Below are positions 51,725 to 61,299 of a stretch of 64,000 nt of DNA, piece after piece. The stretch is taken from the NCBI GenBank assembly GCA_040080965.1, contig JBEBHH010000012.1, forward strand, positions 1 to 64,000, in the 5' to 3' direction. The DNA comes from SHZI01 sp040080965 (GTDB taxonomy: Bacteria; Pseudomonadota; Gammaproteobacteria; Steroidobacterales; GCA-2729495). Position numbers and translations under genes: made by a program. Position 1 is the stretch's first letter; each line of letters starts with the position of its first letter. The notes under the pieces were generated by a model. It was not told the origin of the DNA. It made no database searches and saw nothing but the letters and a program-made list of their open reading frames with translations.

Positions 51725-52537
51725 TCATCCCGTGGTCAGGCCAAGCCACGACAGGGCCAGCGCAAACAGCGGCAGGGCCGCGGTGATGCTATCGAGGCGA
51801 TCGAGGACGCCACCGTGACCGGGAATCAGGTGGCCGCTGTCCTTGGCCCCCACACTGCGCTTGAACATGCTTTCGGTCAGGTCCCCGACGACCGACAGGG
51901 CCGCGATACCGAGCCCCACCGGCAGCATGCTCGCCGCAGGCAGGCCAACCTGCAGGCCTCCGGCAACCGCGGTAAGGGTCGCCAGGAGGACCCCGCCAAT
52001 GAGTCCTTCCCAGGTCTTGCCGGGGCTGACCTGCGGCGCCAGCTTCACGCGCCCGAACCGGCGCCCCGCAAAGTAGGCGCCAATGTCCGCGGCGAAGACA
52101 ATGCAGAGGGCCAGCAAGGCCAGCACCGGGCCGCGGCCGGGAACCGCGAGGATGGCCACCAGGGCGAGCCAGGCCGGGATCAGCACCAGGACTCCGGCAA
52201 CGGCGGCGATGGCCGGTGGCACGGGCGTCGGGAAACGGAGAATCCACAGCAGGGCCAGCGCCCACCATGCCAGGGCGACGTACAGCACGGGCTCGAGCGC
52301 AATCACCGAGGGCACCAGCCAGGCGGCCGCGACGAGCAGCAGGGCGTTGGCTCCGGCATAGGCCGCACGCAGGCGCGGCAGCTGCCACCCGATGAATGCG
52401 GACCATTCCCACGCGCCGAGGACCATGACGAGGCCCGCCACGAGGGCGGCAACCCACGCGGGAGCAACAAGAAGGACAAGGAGCAGGCCGCCCAGGAGGG
52501 GAACGGCGGTGAGCACGCGTTGAGTGAGCTGGCTCAT
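51725..52537 (-). CDS. cdsA: Phosphatidate cytidylyltransferase
   Basis: CdsA makes CDP-diacylglycerol, the precursor of all phospholipids. The 270-residue polytopic protein has about eight hydrophobic segments and the signature SVVGDLTESMFKRSVGAKDS followed by HGGVLDRLDS. ATG 52537 (MSQLTQRVLTAV) resembles family N-termini; GTG 52552 is an alternative. Downstream, 99 bases with no recognisable gene separate it from rseP. Confidence 0.94.
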   Translation of the reverse strand: MSQLTQRVLTAVPLLGGLLLVLLVAPAWVAALVAGLVMVLGAWEWSAFIGWQLPRLRAAYAGANALLLVAAAWLVPSVIALEPVLYVALAWWALALLWILRFPTPVPPAIAAVAGVLVLIPAWLALVAILAVPGRGPVLALLALCIVFAADIGAYFAGRRFGRVKLAPQVSPGKTWEGLIGGVLLATLTAVAGGLQVGLPAASMLPVGLGIAALSVVGDLTESMFKRSVGAKDSGHLIPGHGGVLDRLDSITAALPLFALALSWLGLTTG

Positions 52538-52568
52538 GGCCGGGGATGCCACCGGGTGTCGGGAAGGG

Positions 52569-53318
52569 TCAGTCCGCGATGGCCTCGAGCTGATCGCCCG
52601 TCAGGCCGAACCTGCGCTGGCGCTGGCTGAAGAACTCCAGCGACTGGGCAATCTGGTCGGCGCCGAAATCCGGCCACAGTGTGTCGGTGAAGCACAGCTC
52701 AGTGTAAGCCAGGTCCCAGAGGAGGAAGTTGCTGACACGCTGTTCACCGCCTGTCCGGATCAGCAGATCCGGCGACGGCAGCCCGGCAAGGGCCCGGTGC
52801 CGGTCGATGAGTGCCTCGTCGATGTCGGCAGGATCCAGGTCGCCGGAGCGCACCTTCTGGCTGATCCGGCGCACCGCCTGCACCATGTCCCACTGGCCGC
52901 CATAGGCGACGGCCAGGACCAGGGTCATCCGGGAATTGGCTGCCGTCCGCGCTTCGGCGTCGGCCATCCGCTTGCGGAGGATCGTCGGCAGGCTTTCCCG
53001 CGCGCCGATGAAGCGCAGCTGGATGCCATTCTCGTGGAGGGTATCCACTTCGCGCTGGAGAACCTCGACGAACAGCCTCATCAGCGCATCCACCTCGCTG
53101 GGGGGGCGCTTCCAGTTTTCGCTGCTGAAGGCAAAGAGCGTCAGGACCTTGACGTCGGACTCGGCACAGGCCTCCACGACCGCCCGCGCAGACTTGACCC
53201 CCGCCCGGTGGCCCGCGTGCCGGGGCTTGCCATTGCGGGTCGCCCAGCGACCGTTGCCGTCCATGATGATCGCGACGTGGGTCGGTCGAATCGGCCGATA
53301 ATTGTCGCTGCTGGTCAT
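52569..53318 (-). CDS. uppS: Undecaprenyl diphosphate synthase
   Basis: UppS extends farnesyl diphosphate to C55, the lipid carrier for peptidoglycan and O-antigen. The 249 residues show the signature IIMDGNGRWATRNGKPRHAGH (catalytic Asp20), FAFSSENWKRP and LLIRTGGEQRVSNFLLWDLAY. It needs isopentenyl diphosphate, yet the MEP genes usual in these clusters are absent from the window. Confidence 0.97.
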   Translation of the reverse strand: MTSSDNYRPIRPTHVAIIMDGNGRWATRNGKPRHAGHRAGVKSARAVVEACAESDVKVLTLFAFSSENWKRPPSEVDALMRLFVEVLQREVDTLHENGIQLRFIGARESLPTILRKRMADAEARTAANSRMTLVLAVAYGGQWDMVQAVRRISQKVRSGDLDPADIDEALIDRHRALAGLPSPDLLIRTGGEQRVSNFLLWDLAYTELCFTDTLWPDFGADQIAQSLEFFSQRQRRFGLTGDQLEAIAD

Positions 53319-53353
53319 GAAGCTACCGTCCTTGGTCCTGCGCCAGGTAATGA

Positions 53354-53911
53354 CTAGAACTCCATGATTTCTTTTTGTTTTTCTTCGGATATTCTGTCGA
53401 TTTCCGCCACGTACTTGTCGGTCAGATCCTGGATCTGCTGGGCCCCCTGGCGCTCCAGATCCTCGTTGATCAGCTTTTCCTTGAGGGCTTCCTTGACGTC
53501 CGTCATGGCATCCCGCCTGACGTTGCGCACGGCCACCCGGCCCAGCTCGGCCTCCTGCTTCACCAGCTTGGCGAGGTCCCGGCGGCGCTCCTCGGTGAGG
53601 ACCGGCAGCGGCACGCGAATGACCGTGCCCGCCGTTACGGGCGTGAACCCCAGGTTGGCGCTCATGATGGCCTTCTCGATCACCCCGACCATGCCTTTTT
53701 CCCAGGGCGTGACCGTGAGCGTGCGGGCATCCTCTACCGCAATGTTGGCGGTCTGTGACAGGGGCACGTTGGTGCCGTAATACTCGATCATCAGATGCTC
53801 CAGCAGGCTGGGACTGGCCCTCCCTGTACGGAGTTTACGTAACGCCTGGCCCATTGCTGTGACGCATTTGGCCATGCGCTGATCTGCATCCTGCCGAATC
53901 TCGTTGATCAC
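53354..53911 (-). CDS. frr: Ribosome recycling factor
   Basis: Frr splits post-termination ribosomes together with EF-G. The 185 residues form the usual three-helix bundle with the signatures LRTGRASPSLLE, YYGTNVPLSQ, VRVPLP-like IRVPLPVLTEERR and VRNVRRDAM. It sits between pyrH and uppS in the standard order. Confidence 0.97.
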   Translation of the reverse strand: MINEIRQDADQRMAKCVTAMGQALRKLRTGRASPSLLEHLMIEYYGTNVPLSQTANIAVEDARTLTVTPWEKGMVGVIEKAIMSANLGFTPVTAGTVIRVPLPVLTEERRRDLAKLVKQEAELGRVAVRNVRRDAMTDVKEALKEKLINEDLERQGAQQIQDLTDKYVAEIDRISEEKQKEIMEF

Positions 53912-53943
53912 GCTATTTCCCCCTTGCCGCCGCTGGCCAGCCG

Positions 53944-54666
53944 CTAATGGGCCACCAGGGTCCCGACATCCTCGCCCCGGGCGAGGCGGAGCAGCTCGCC
54001 CGCCACCTGCAGGTTGAAGACGCGGATTGGAACGCTGTTCTCACGGCACATCACGACGGCCGTGGTGTCCATGACATTGAGCTTGTCGTTGATGACCCGG
54101 TCGAAAGACAGGCGGTCGTACCGCTTGGCGGTGGGGTCCTTCTTGGGGTCAGCCGTGTAGACGCCGTCCACCTTGGTACCCTTGACCAGGATATCGGCCC
54201 CGACCTCGATGGCCCGCAGGGCGGCCGCCGTGTCCGTCGTGAAAAACGGATTGCCGGTGCCGGCCGCGAAGATGGTGACCCGTCCCTTTTCGAGATGACG
54301 GATTGCCCGGCGGCGAATGTAGTCCTCGCTGACTTCGTGGATCTGGAGCGCTGACATCACCCGGGCATGGCAGCCGACGCGCTCCAGTGCATCCTGCAAG
54401 GCGAGGGCATTGATCACGGTGGCCAGCATGCCCATGTGGTCGCCGGTCACGCGATCCATGCCCGCGCGGGCCAGGCCGGCACCGCGAAAAATGTTGCCGC
54501 CGCCGATGACGATGCCGAGCTGGACTCCGAGCGCCCGGACTTCCTTGACTTCGTTGGCTATGCGGGTGAGGACGTCGGGATCGATGCCGTAGTCACCGTT
54601 TCCCATCAGCGCCTCGCCGCTGAGCTTCAGCAGGATGCGCCTGTAGAGCAGACGTGCATCGTTCAT
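53944..54666 (-). CDS. pyrH: Uridylate kinase
   Basis: PyrH phosphorylates UMP to UDP. The 240 residues carry LLKLSGEALMG, GGGNIFRG, ITGDHMGMLATVIN-like TGDHMGMLATV and the ATP-binding GTGNPFFTTD. It lies between tsf and frr as expected. Confidence 0.97.
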   Translation of the reverse strand: MNDARLLYRRILLKLSGEALMGNGDYGIDPDVLTRIANEVKEVRALGVQLGIVIGGGNIFRGAGLARAGMDRVTGDHMGMLATVINALALQDALERVGCHARVMSALQIHEVSEDYIRRRAIRHLEKGRVTIFAAGTGNPFFTTDTAAALRAIEVGADILVKGTKVDGVYTADPKKDPTAKRYDRLSFDRVINDKLNVMDTTAVVMCRENSVPIRVFNLQVAGELLRLARGEDVGTLVAH

Positions 54667-54776
54667 GGGCCAGAAACCGTCCGCGACCGTGGGAGTGAGC
54701 GTATCTAAAGTGCCGCGATTCTACCGGAATTGGGCACAACGGGCTTACCCGGGTTTCGGACGACCGGGGCGGGCAT

Positions 54777-55655
54777 TCACCCCTGGGAATGCATCGCTGC
54801 CACGGCCTCGGCAATATTCTCCGACTTCTTCTCGATGCCCTCGCCCACCTCGAGCCTTACGAACCGGTGCACGCGGGCACCCCGGTCCTTGAGAAGCTTG
54901 GCGATAGTGGTGTCCGGGTCCTTGACGAACGGCTGGCCCACGAGGGCGATCTCGTTCAGGTACTTGCGCAGGCGGCCCTCTACCATCTTGGCGACGATTT
55001 CGGGCGGCTTGCCTTCTCCGGCGGCCTGGTCGGTCAGGATGCGGCGCTCGTTGGCCCGAAGGGTCTCGGGAACCTCTTCCGGAGACAGGTAGCGAGGATT
55101 GCTGGCGGCGATATGCATTGCCAGGTCCTTGCCCAGGTCGGCATCGCCACCCTCCACATCCACGAGCACGCCAATCCGTGTGCCATGGAAGTAGCCGGCC
55201 ACCTTGCCGGCCGGCCGGACGTACTCGAACCGGCGGATGCCGATGTTCTCGCCAATCTTGGCCACGAGGTCGCGACGGGCCTCCTCGAGGGACTGGCCCT
55301 CGGGCAGCCGCAGCGCCATCAGCTGCTCGAGGGCGACCGGCTGCTCGCGGGCAGCCAGGTCGGCAGCCGAGCGGGCAAAGCGCTGGAAGTTCTCATCCTT
55401 GGCCACGAAGTCGGTCTCGCAGTTGACTTCCATGATGACCGTGACGTCGCCCTTGGGACTGACGGCGGTCAGGATCTGCCCTTCGGCTGCGATACGGCCC
55501 GCCTTCTTTTCGGCCTTCGCCTGGCCCCGGGTACGGAGCAGTTCGACGGCCGCGTCAAGATTGCCGCTGGAATCAACGAGTGCCTTCTTGCACTCCATCA
55601 TTCCGGCGCCGGTGCGGTCGCGAAGGTCCTTGACGAGGTTTGCTGCTATCGACAT
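54777..55655 (-). CDS. tsf: Elongation factor Ts
   Basis: EF-Ts exchanges nucleotide on EF-Tu. The 292 residues show the N-terminal UBA-like part LVKDLRDRTGAGMMECKKAL, the core NCETDFVAKDENFQ, and a C-terminal part with MVEGRLRKYLNEIALVGQPFVKD. It follows rpsB by 19 bases and is presumably cotranscribed. Confidence 0.97.
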   Translation of the reverse strand: MSIAANLVKDLRDRTGAGMMECKKALVDSSGNLDAAVELLRTRGQAKAEKKAGRIAAEGQILTAVSPKGDVTVIMEVNCETDFVAKDENFQRFARSAADLAAREQPVALEQLMALRLPEGQSLEEARRDLVAKIGENIGIRRFEYVRPAGKVAGYFHGTRIGVLVDVEGGDADLGKDLAMHIAASNPRYLSPEEVPETLRANERRILTDQAAGEGKPPEIVAKMVEGRLRKYLNEIALVGQPFVKDPDTTIAKLLKDRGARVHRFVRLEVGEGIEKKSENIAEAVAAMHSQG

Positions 55656-55674
55656 CGTGACTCTCCTGCCCTGC

Positions 55675-56613
55675 TCAGGCCTGGGCCTCTGGCTCGCCAG
55701 CGGGAGGCGTCGCCTCGGTGCTCACGGATTCAGCCACGGCCGGCGCGCCCTCGGCAGTGCCGGCAGCCTTGGCGCTCTTGCCACGGCCACGCGGTGCGCT
55801 CGCTGGCGCCGTGCCCGGCTTGCGTGCCGGGCGCTTGGCGGCAACGGGACGGCGGCCGTCAGGAGAGGACTTCGGCCGGCCTTCCGCATCCAGTTCGACG
55901 AAGTCGTCCTCGCCCACCGGCAGGGCCGGGATCGAAGCCTTGCCTTCCAGCACGGCGTCGGCAATGGCAATGGCATACAGCTCGGCGGCGCGCATGGCGT
56001 CGTCATTGCCTGGAATCATGTACTGGACGCCATCCGGCGACGAATTGGTGTCGACGATGCCGACGACGGGGATGCCCAGCTTGTTGGCCTCGTGCACGGC
56101 AATCTTCTCGTGACCTACGTCGATGACGAAGATGGCGTCGGGCAGGGTGGCCATGGTCTTGACGCCACCGAGACTGCGCTCGAGCTTGTCGCGCTCCCGG
56201 CGACGCTCCAGGACTTCCTTCTTGGTCAGCTTGGTGAAACGACCGTCCTGCTCCATCGCATCGAGGTCCTCGAGGCGCTTGATGGACTGCTTCACGGTCT
56301 TGAAGTTGGTCAGGGTACCGCCGAGCCAGCGGTGGCTGACATGGGGCATGCCGCAACGATCGGCCTGGACTTTCACGGAATCCCGGGCTGAACGCTTCGT
56401 GCCAACGAACAGGATCCGGCCACCGTCGCCGGCCAGGGACCGGATGAAGGCGGTTGCCTTGCGGAACAGTGGAACGGTGTGTTCCAGGTTGATGATGTGG
56501 ATGTTGTTACGGGCGCCGAAGATGTACGGGCCCATCTTGGGGTTCCAGTAGCGGGTCTGGTGGCCAAAATGCACACCGGCCTCAAGCATCTGGCGCATGC
56601 TCACGTCAGTCAT
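55675..56613 (-). CDS. rpsB: 30S ribosomal protein S2 with long C-terminal extension
   Basis: S2 is a late-assembling 30S protein. Of 312 residues, the first ~245 match S2 (MRQMLEAGVHFGHQTRYWNPKM, FVGTKRSARD, WLGGTLTNFKTV, IDVGHEKIAVHEA). The last ~65 residues form an Ala/Pro/Lys-rich tail (KRPARKPG ... PPAGEPEAQA), making it clearly longer than E. coli S2 (241). The tail looks disordered. A good promoter and a ~175-nt leader lie upstream. Confidence 0.97.
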   Translation of the reverse strand: MTDVSMRQMLEAGVHFGHQTRYWNPKMGPYIFGARNNIHIINLEHTVPLFRKATAFIRSLAGDGGRILFVGTKRSARDSVKVQADRCGMPHVSHRWLGGTLTNFKTVKQSIKRLEDLDAMEQDGRFTKLTKKEVLERRRERDKLERSLGGVKTMATLPDAIFVIDVGHEKIAVHEANKLGIPVVGIVDTNSSPDGVQYMIPGNDDAMRAAELYAIAIADAVLEGKASIPALPVGEDDFVELDAEGRPKSSPDGRRPVAAKRPARKPGTAPASAPRGRGKSAKAAGTAEGAPAVAESVSTEATPPAGEPEAQA

Positions 56614-56789
56614 GGGATCTCCTTCGGGACCTGCCCCCGGGACCCGTCAGTGACGTGCCTCGGATCAGGGCCTCTTTGTTGCTTCGGGTTAGGGCCGCCG
56701 CGGTCCCCATCCGGCAACCGACCCCCGAAACGGAGGAAGGCACCCAGCCAGATGTGACGGAACGCGTGTGGATTTCGTTGCCTCTAGGG
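56614..56789 (-). promoter_or_regulatory. 5' leader of rpsB-tsf (possible S2-responsive leader)
   Basis: The predicted transcript start near 56789 leaves about 175 nt before the rpsB ATG with no ORF and several GC-rich segments. In E. coli the rpsB-tsf leader binds S2 for feedback control. I could not confirm the conserved fold here by eye, so regulation is inferred from length and position. The remaining 56826-56932 on the other side is the map upstream region, in which I see no other element. Confidence 0.4.
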
Positions 56790-56796
56790 CGCGCGC

Positions 56797-56825
56797 TTTA
56801 TACCATACGGGGTTAACGGTCACAA
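56797..56825 (-). promoter_or_regulatory. Sigma-70-type promoter of rpsB-tsf
   Basis: On the minus strand TTGTGA (56825-56820), a 17-base spacer, then TATAAA (56802-56797). Both boxes are close to consensus with optimal spacing, as expected for a strongly expressed ribosomal operon. Confidence 0.75.
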
Positions 56826-56932
56826 CGCGGTTCCGGTCCCTGGTACCACCCTCCTGGGCCAGTCCCCGGGGCTCCCTCCCCGGGTCTTCCCAGGGTTCAT
56901 CAAGGGTTCGATCAGGCCAGGTCCCATCAAGG

Positions 56933-57700
56933 ATGAGCATTACGATCAAGACCCCGGCCGAGCAGGACGCCATGCGGGTAGCAGGCCGCCTTACGGCCGC
57001 GGTCCTGGACATGATCGGCCCCCACATCCAGCCCGGGGTCACCACCGACGAACTGGACCGCATCTGCCACGATTACATCGTTGACGTGCAGCATGCGATT
57101 CCGGCACCCCTGAACTACCGGGGCTTCCCCAAGTCGATCTGCACTTCCGTGAACCACGTGGTCTGCCACGGCATTCCGGGCGACAAGAAGCTCCGGCCGG
57201 GCGACGTCGTCAACGTGGACATCACGGTGATCAAGGACGGCTTCCACGGCGACAGCAGCCGCATGTTCTTCGTCGGCAAGGGCACGATCCAGGGAGAACG
57301 GGTCGTACGCGTGTGCCGGGAGGCCCTCTGGCTCGGCATCGATCAGGCCCGGCCGGGCCGGCGCCTAGGCGACATCGGCCATGCCATCCAGAAATACGTG
57401 GAGGCCGAGGGCTTCAGTGTGGTCCGGGAGTACTGCGGACACGGGATCGGCCGGATCTTCCACGAGGATCCCCAGGTCCTCCACTACGGCGAACCCGGCA
57501 CGGGACTCGAGTTGCGGGAGGGCCTGACATTCACCATCGAACCGATGGTGAATGTCGGCAAGCGCCACGTCCGGCTCCTGCCGGACGGCTGGACCGTCGT
57601 CACGCGGGATCACTCGCTTTCCGCCCAGTGGGAACACACCATACTGATCACGAAGGATGGCTGCGAGGTGCTGACCCTCGGCGCGGACGAACGGCGATGA
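56933..57700 (+). CDS. map: Methionine aminopeptidase, type I
   Basis: Map removes the initiator methionine. The 255 residues show CTSVNHVVCHGIPG, the metal ligands in NVDITVIKDGFHGDSSRMF (Asp, Asp), GHGIGRIFHEDP (His) and TIEPMVN plus QWEHTIL (Glu, Glu). The start is ATG 56933; the only ribosome-like AAGG is almost adjacent to it, so a weak or unusual initiation is possible. It is divergent from rpsB and overlaps glnD by ATGA. Confidence 0.96.
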   Translation: MSITIKTPAEQDAMRVAGRLTAAVLDMIGPHIQPGVTTDELDRICHDYIVDVQHAIPAPLNYRGFPKSICTSVNHVVCHGIPGDKKLRPGDVVNVDITVIKDGFHGDSSRMFFVGKGTIQGERVVRVCREALWLGIDQARPGRRLGDIGHAIQKYVEAEGFSVVREYCGHGIGRIFHEDPQVLHYGEPGTGLELREGLTFTIEPMVNVGKRHVRLLPDGWTVVTRDHSLSAQWEHTILITKDGCEVLTLGADERR

Positions 57701-60414
57701 ACGCGGCGGCAAGTCCGGCGCTCAGCCTGTCCGATGACGCGCGGCACCTGGCATCAACGGTGCTTCAGGCGGACGGCACGGCATTCGACTGGCCCGCCGT
57801 CCGCAACATCCTTCAGGCCGACGGCGATGCCCGGACAGCGCTCCGGCACGCGCTCAATGCCGGCAATTCAGCCCTCAAGCAGCGCTTCCTCGCCGGCGAG
57901 ACAGCGGCCCGGCTTGTGGCGGACCGGGCGGCGCTGGTGGACCTCGTGGTCTGCGAGGCCTGGCGACGTGCGGGCGACCGCAGCCACGCGGACTTTGCCC
58001 TGGTGGCCGTCGGTGGCTACGGCCGCGGCGAGCTTCACCCCTACTCCGACGTGGACCTGCTGGTCCTGACGCCACCCTGCGACGCGCCACTCCCTCCGGA
58101 CAGCCTCTCCGACTTCCTGACCCTCCTCTGGGATGCCGGCATCGAGATTCGCCACAGCGTCCGCAGCGCAGCCGAGTGTGGCCAGGACGCCGGCAACGAT
58201 CTCACTGTAATCACTACCCTCATGGAAGCGCGGCTGCTGGTCGGATCCGAGGACCTGCTCTGGGAGATGCAGGCCGCGATAGCGCCTGGCAAGGTCTGGC
58301 CCTCGCGGCAGTTCTTCGAGGGCAAGATCCGCGAACAGCTGAATCGTCATCATCGGTACGACGACACCGCCTACAACCTCGAGCCCGACGTGAAGGGCAG
58401 TCCCGGCGGGCTGCGCGACATCCAGACGATCAGCTGGGTGGCGCTCCGGGAGTACGGCCGTGGCGACCTCGAGTACCTCGTAAGTCGCAGCTTCCTGAGC
58501 CCGCCCGAGCTGCGGCTGCTTATCCAGGGTCGTGAATTCCTCTGGCGGATCCGCTTTGCGATCCACCTCCTGACCGGTCGCCACGAGGACCGGCTGCTCT
58601 TCGATCACCAGAGCCGGCTCGCACAGCTGTTCGGTTACCAGGACGCCTCGTACATGCTCGCGGTCGAGCAGTTCATGCAGCGCTACTACCGCACCGTCAT
58701 GGACCTGAGTCGCCTGAACGAGATGCTGCTCCAGCAGTTCCAGGAAGCCATTCTCAATGATCCCGACGCGGAGGCCGTTCCGCTCAACGACCGCTTCAGC
58801 GTGCACAACGGCTTCCTTCAGGTGGCCGACGACGGCGCTTTCGACCGGACACCCTCCGCCCTGCTGGAACTCTTCCTGGTGCTCCAGCAGCGCCCCGAAC
58901 TGAAGGGCGTCAGTGCAGGGACGATCTCACTGATCCGCCGCAGCCTGAACCTGATCGATGACGAGTTCCGGCAGGATCCCCGCAACCACCGGCTCTTCCT
59001 CCAGATCCTGCGCGCCAAGGAAGGCGTCACCCACGAACTCCGCCGGATGAACCGGTATGGTGTCCTGGGCCGGTACGTACCGGCGTTCGGCCGGATCGTC
59101 GGCCGCATGCAGTACGACCTCTTCCACGCCTACACGGTGGATGAGCACACCCTGTTCGTCGTCAGCAACCTGCGCAGGTTCGCCCTGGACCGCTACAACC
59201 ATGAATTCCCGCGCTGCTCCGAGCTGATGCAGGGGCTTCCTGCGCCGGAACTCGCCTATCTGGCCGGGCTGTTCCATGACATAGCCAAGGGGCGCGGTGG
59301 CGACCACTCCGAGCTCGGCGCCCTCGATGCGGAGTCGTTCGTCCTCGAGCACGGGATGAGCCGCTACGACGCCCGGCTCGTGGCCTGGCTGGTCCGCAAT
59401 CACCTGCTGCTGTCGCTCACTGCACAGAAGCGCGACATCAGCGACCCCGCCGTGATCCGGGATTTTGCCGGGCTGATCGGTGACGAGGTGCACCTGGACT
59501 ACCTCTACCTGCTGACCGTAGCCGACGTGCGCGGCACCAACCCAAAATTGTGGAACTCCTGGAAGGCACAGCTCTTCGAGGAGCTGTACGGCCAGGCCAA
59601 GCGCGCGCTCCGGCGCGGCCTGGAAAAGCCGATCGACCGGGATGAGCTCATCGCGGAGCGCAAGGCCGCAGCCCGCGCCCTGCCGGGCGCGGCCGGCATC
59701 CCGGGAACCCGCGTCGACGACATCTGGGCCGAACTTGGCGACGACTACTTCCTGCGCTGCCGGCCTGAGGAGATCGCGTGGCACACGCAGCTGCTCGCGG
59801 CCCGGGAGGATGAGGGACGACGGGTACTGGTTGGCGTCCAGGACGAGGCATCGGGTGCCGGTACGTCGGTAGTGGTCTACGCCCCGCAGGACCGGTCGAC
59901 TTTCGCCACGGCAACGGCGGTGCTCGACGAACTGGGCCTCAACATCGCCGATGCCCGCATCATCAGGCTGGGCAATGGCTTCAGCCTGTCCACGTACGTG
60001 GTACTCGAGAATGGCGGCGAGCAGATCCGCGATGACGAACGCCGCGACCAGATCCTGCGCCGTCTGGAACAGGCAATAACCGCCGGCGAGGAGAAAGCCC
60101 TGCGGGTCACGCGCCGTCCACCGCGGCAGGTCCGGATGTTCTCGACGCCGACCCTGATCAGCTTTGCCGCCGATGAAACCAACGACCGCACGGTGATGGA
60201 GATAGTGGCCAGCGACCGTCCCGGCCTCCTTTGCCAGGTCGGGCAGGTGCTGCGCAATCACCGCGTCGGCATCCAGGCTGCAAAGATCCTGACCGTGGGC
60301 GAGCGCGCCGAAGACGTGTTCTATGTGACCGATGCGACGGGAGCCCCGCTAGACCCGGACCTCTGCGACCGCCTGAAGCAGGCGGTGACGCAGGCGCTCG
60401 ACAGCGCCTCCTGA
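57697..60414 (+). CDS. glnD: Bifunctional uridylyltransferase/uridylyl-removing enzyme GlnD
   Basis: GlnD is the primary nitrogen sensor, modifying and demodifying PII proteins according to glutamine. The 905 residues contain the nucleotidyltransferase motif AVGGYGRGELHPYSDVDLLVL, the HD hydrolase domain with LFHDIAKGRGGDHSELG, and two C-terminal ACT domains (VVYAPQDRSTFATA; MEIVASDRPGLLCQVGQVL). ATG 57697 overlaps the map stop; the long upstream frame is spurious. E. coli GlnD is 890 residues. Confidence 0.97.
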   Translation: MNAAASPALSLSDDARHLASTVLQADGTAFDWPAVRNILQADGDARTALRHALNAGNSALKQRFLAGETAARLVADRAALVDLVVCEAWRRAGDRSHADFALVAVGGYGRGELHPYSDVDLLVLTPPCDAPLPPDSLSDFLTLLWDAGIEIRHSVRSAAECGQDAGNDLTVITTLMEARLLVGSEDLLWEMQAAIAPGKVWPSRQFFEGKIREQLNRHHRYDDTAYNLEPDVKGSPGGLRDIQTISWVALREYGRGDLEYLVSRSFLSPPELRLLIQGREFLWRIRFAIHLLTGRHEDRLLFDHQSRLAQLFGYQDASYMLAVEQFMQRYYRTVMDLSRLNEMLLQQFQEAILNDPDAEAVPLNDRFSVHNGFLQVADDGAFDRTPSALLELFLVLQQRPELKGVSAGTISLIRRSLNLIDDEFRQDPRNHRLFLQILRAKEGVTHELRRMNRYGVLGRYVPAFGRIVGRMQYDLFHAYTVDEHTLFVVSNLRRFALDRYNHEFPRCSELMQGLPAPELAYLAGLFHDIAKGRGGDHSELGALDAESFVLEHGMSRYDARLVAWLVRNHLLLSLTAQKRDISDPAVIRDFAGLIGDEVHLDYLYLLTVADVRGTNPKLWNSWKAQLFEELYGQAKRALRRGLEKPIDRDELIAERKAAARALPGAAGIPGTRVDDIWAELGDDYFLRCRPEEIAWHTQLLAAREDEGRRVLVGVQDEASGAGTSVVVYAPQDRSTFATATAVLDELGLNIADARIIRLGNGFSLSTYVVLENGGEQIRDDERRDQILRRLEQAITAGEEKALRVTRRPPRQVRMFSTPTLISFAADETNDRTVMEIVASDRPGLLCQVGQVLRNHRVGIQAAKILTVGERAEDVFYVTDATGAPLDPDLCDRLKQAVTQALDSAS

Positions 60415-60455
60415 ATCCCCAGCAAGCCTGATCCTTCATCTCCGGACAACAGCCA

Positions 60456-61283
60456 GTGAATCAATCCAGCATGCAGAGCACGATCGAGACCGCCTTCGAC
60501 AAGCGGGCGACACTGGACCTGCCCAATGCCACTGCAGACCTTCGGTCAGCCGTATCCGCCGCCATCGGACTGCTCGACAGCGGCGAGGCGCGGGTCGCCG
60601 AACGGACATCGCACGGCTGGGTGGTCAACCAGTGGCTCAAGAAGGCCGTACTCCTGCACTTCGGCATCGAACGGAGCGTTCGCATGCCGGCGGGCGTCAC
60701 CGACTACTTCGACAAGGTTCCGATGAAGTACCACGACTGGAGCCAGGACCAGTTCGCAGCCGCCGGCACGCGCGTTGTGCCCGGGGCGATTGTCCGGCAC
60801 GGAGCCCACGTGGCCAGCAACGTGGTGCTGATGCCGTCATTCGTGAACATCGGCGCCTTCATCGATAGCGGCACGATGGTAGACACCTGGGCTACGGTCG
60901 GCAGCTGCGCGCAGATTGGCCGCAACGTGCACCTGTCCGGCGGGGTGGGAATTGGCGGCGTCCTTGAGCCCGTCCAGGCCGGCCCGACGATCATCGAGGA
61001 CAACTGCTTCATCGGCGCGCGCTCGGAAATCGTCGAAGGCGTGGTCGTCGAGGAAGGCGCCGTGATATCCATGGGCGTCTTCATCGGACAGAGCACGCGG
61101 ATCTACGATCGGGCGAAGGACGAGGTTCTCTACGGGAGAGTGCCGGCCGGTGCGGTCGTGGTCCCGGGCAATCTCCCCTCCGAGGGCGGGCGCTGCAGCC
61201 TTTACTGCGCAGTCATCGTGAAGCGCGTGGATGCCAGGACCCGCGCCAAGGTGTCGCTGAACGAACTGCTGCGCAACGATTGA
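60456..61283 (+). CDS. dapD: 2,3,4,5-tetrahydropyridine-2,6-dicarboxylate N-succinyltransferase
   Basis: DapD succinylates tetrahydrodipicolinate in lysine and diaminopimelate synthesis. The 275-residue hexapeptide-repeat protein shows VPMKYHDW, RHGAHVASNVVLMPSFVNIG, GTMVDTWATVGSCAQIG and HLSGGVGIGGVLEP. The start is GTG at 60456. It is followed by dapE after 16 bases, a direct functional pair in the succinylase branch. Confidence 0.97.
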   Translation: MNQSSMQSTIETAFDKRATLDLPNATADLRSAVSAAIGLLDSGEARVAERTSHGWVVNQWLKKAVLLHFGIERSVRMPAGVTDYFDKVPMKYHDWSQDQFAAAGTRVVPGAIVRHGAHVASNVVLMPSFVNIGAFIDSGTMVDTWATVGSCAQIGRNVHLSGGVGIGGVLEPVQAGPTIIEDNCFIGARSEIVEGVVVEEGAVISMGVFIGQSTRIYDRAKDEVLYGRVPAGAVVVPGNLPSEGGRCSLYCAVIVKRVDARTRAKVSLNELLRND

Positions 61284-61299
61284 GGCGAGCGGCAAGAGA

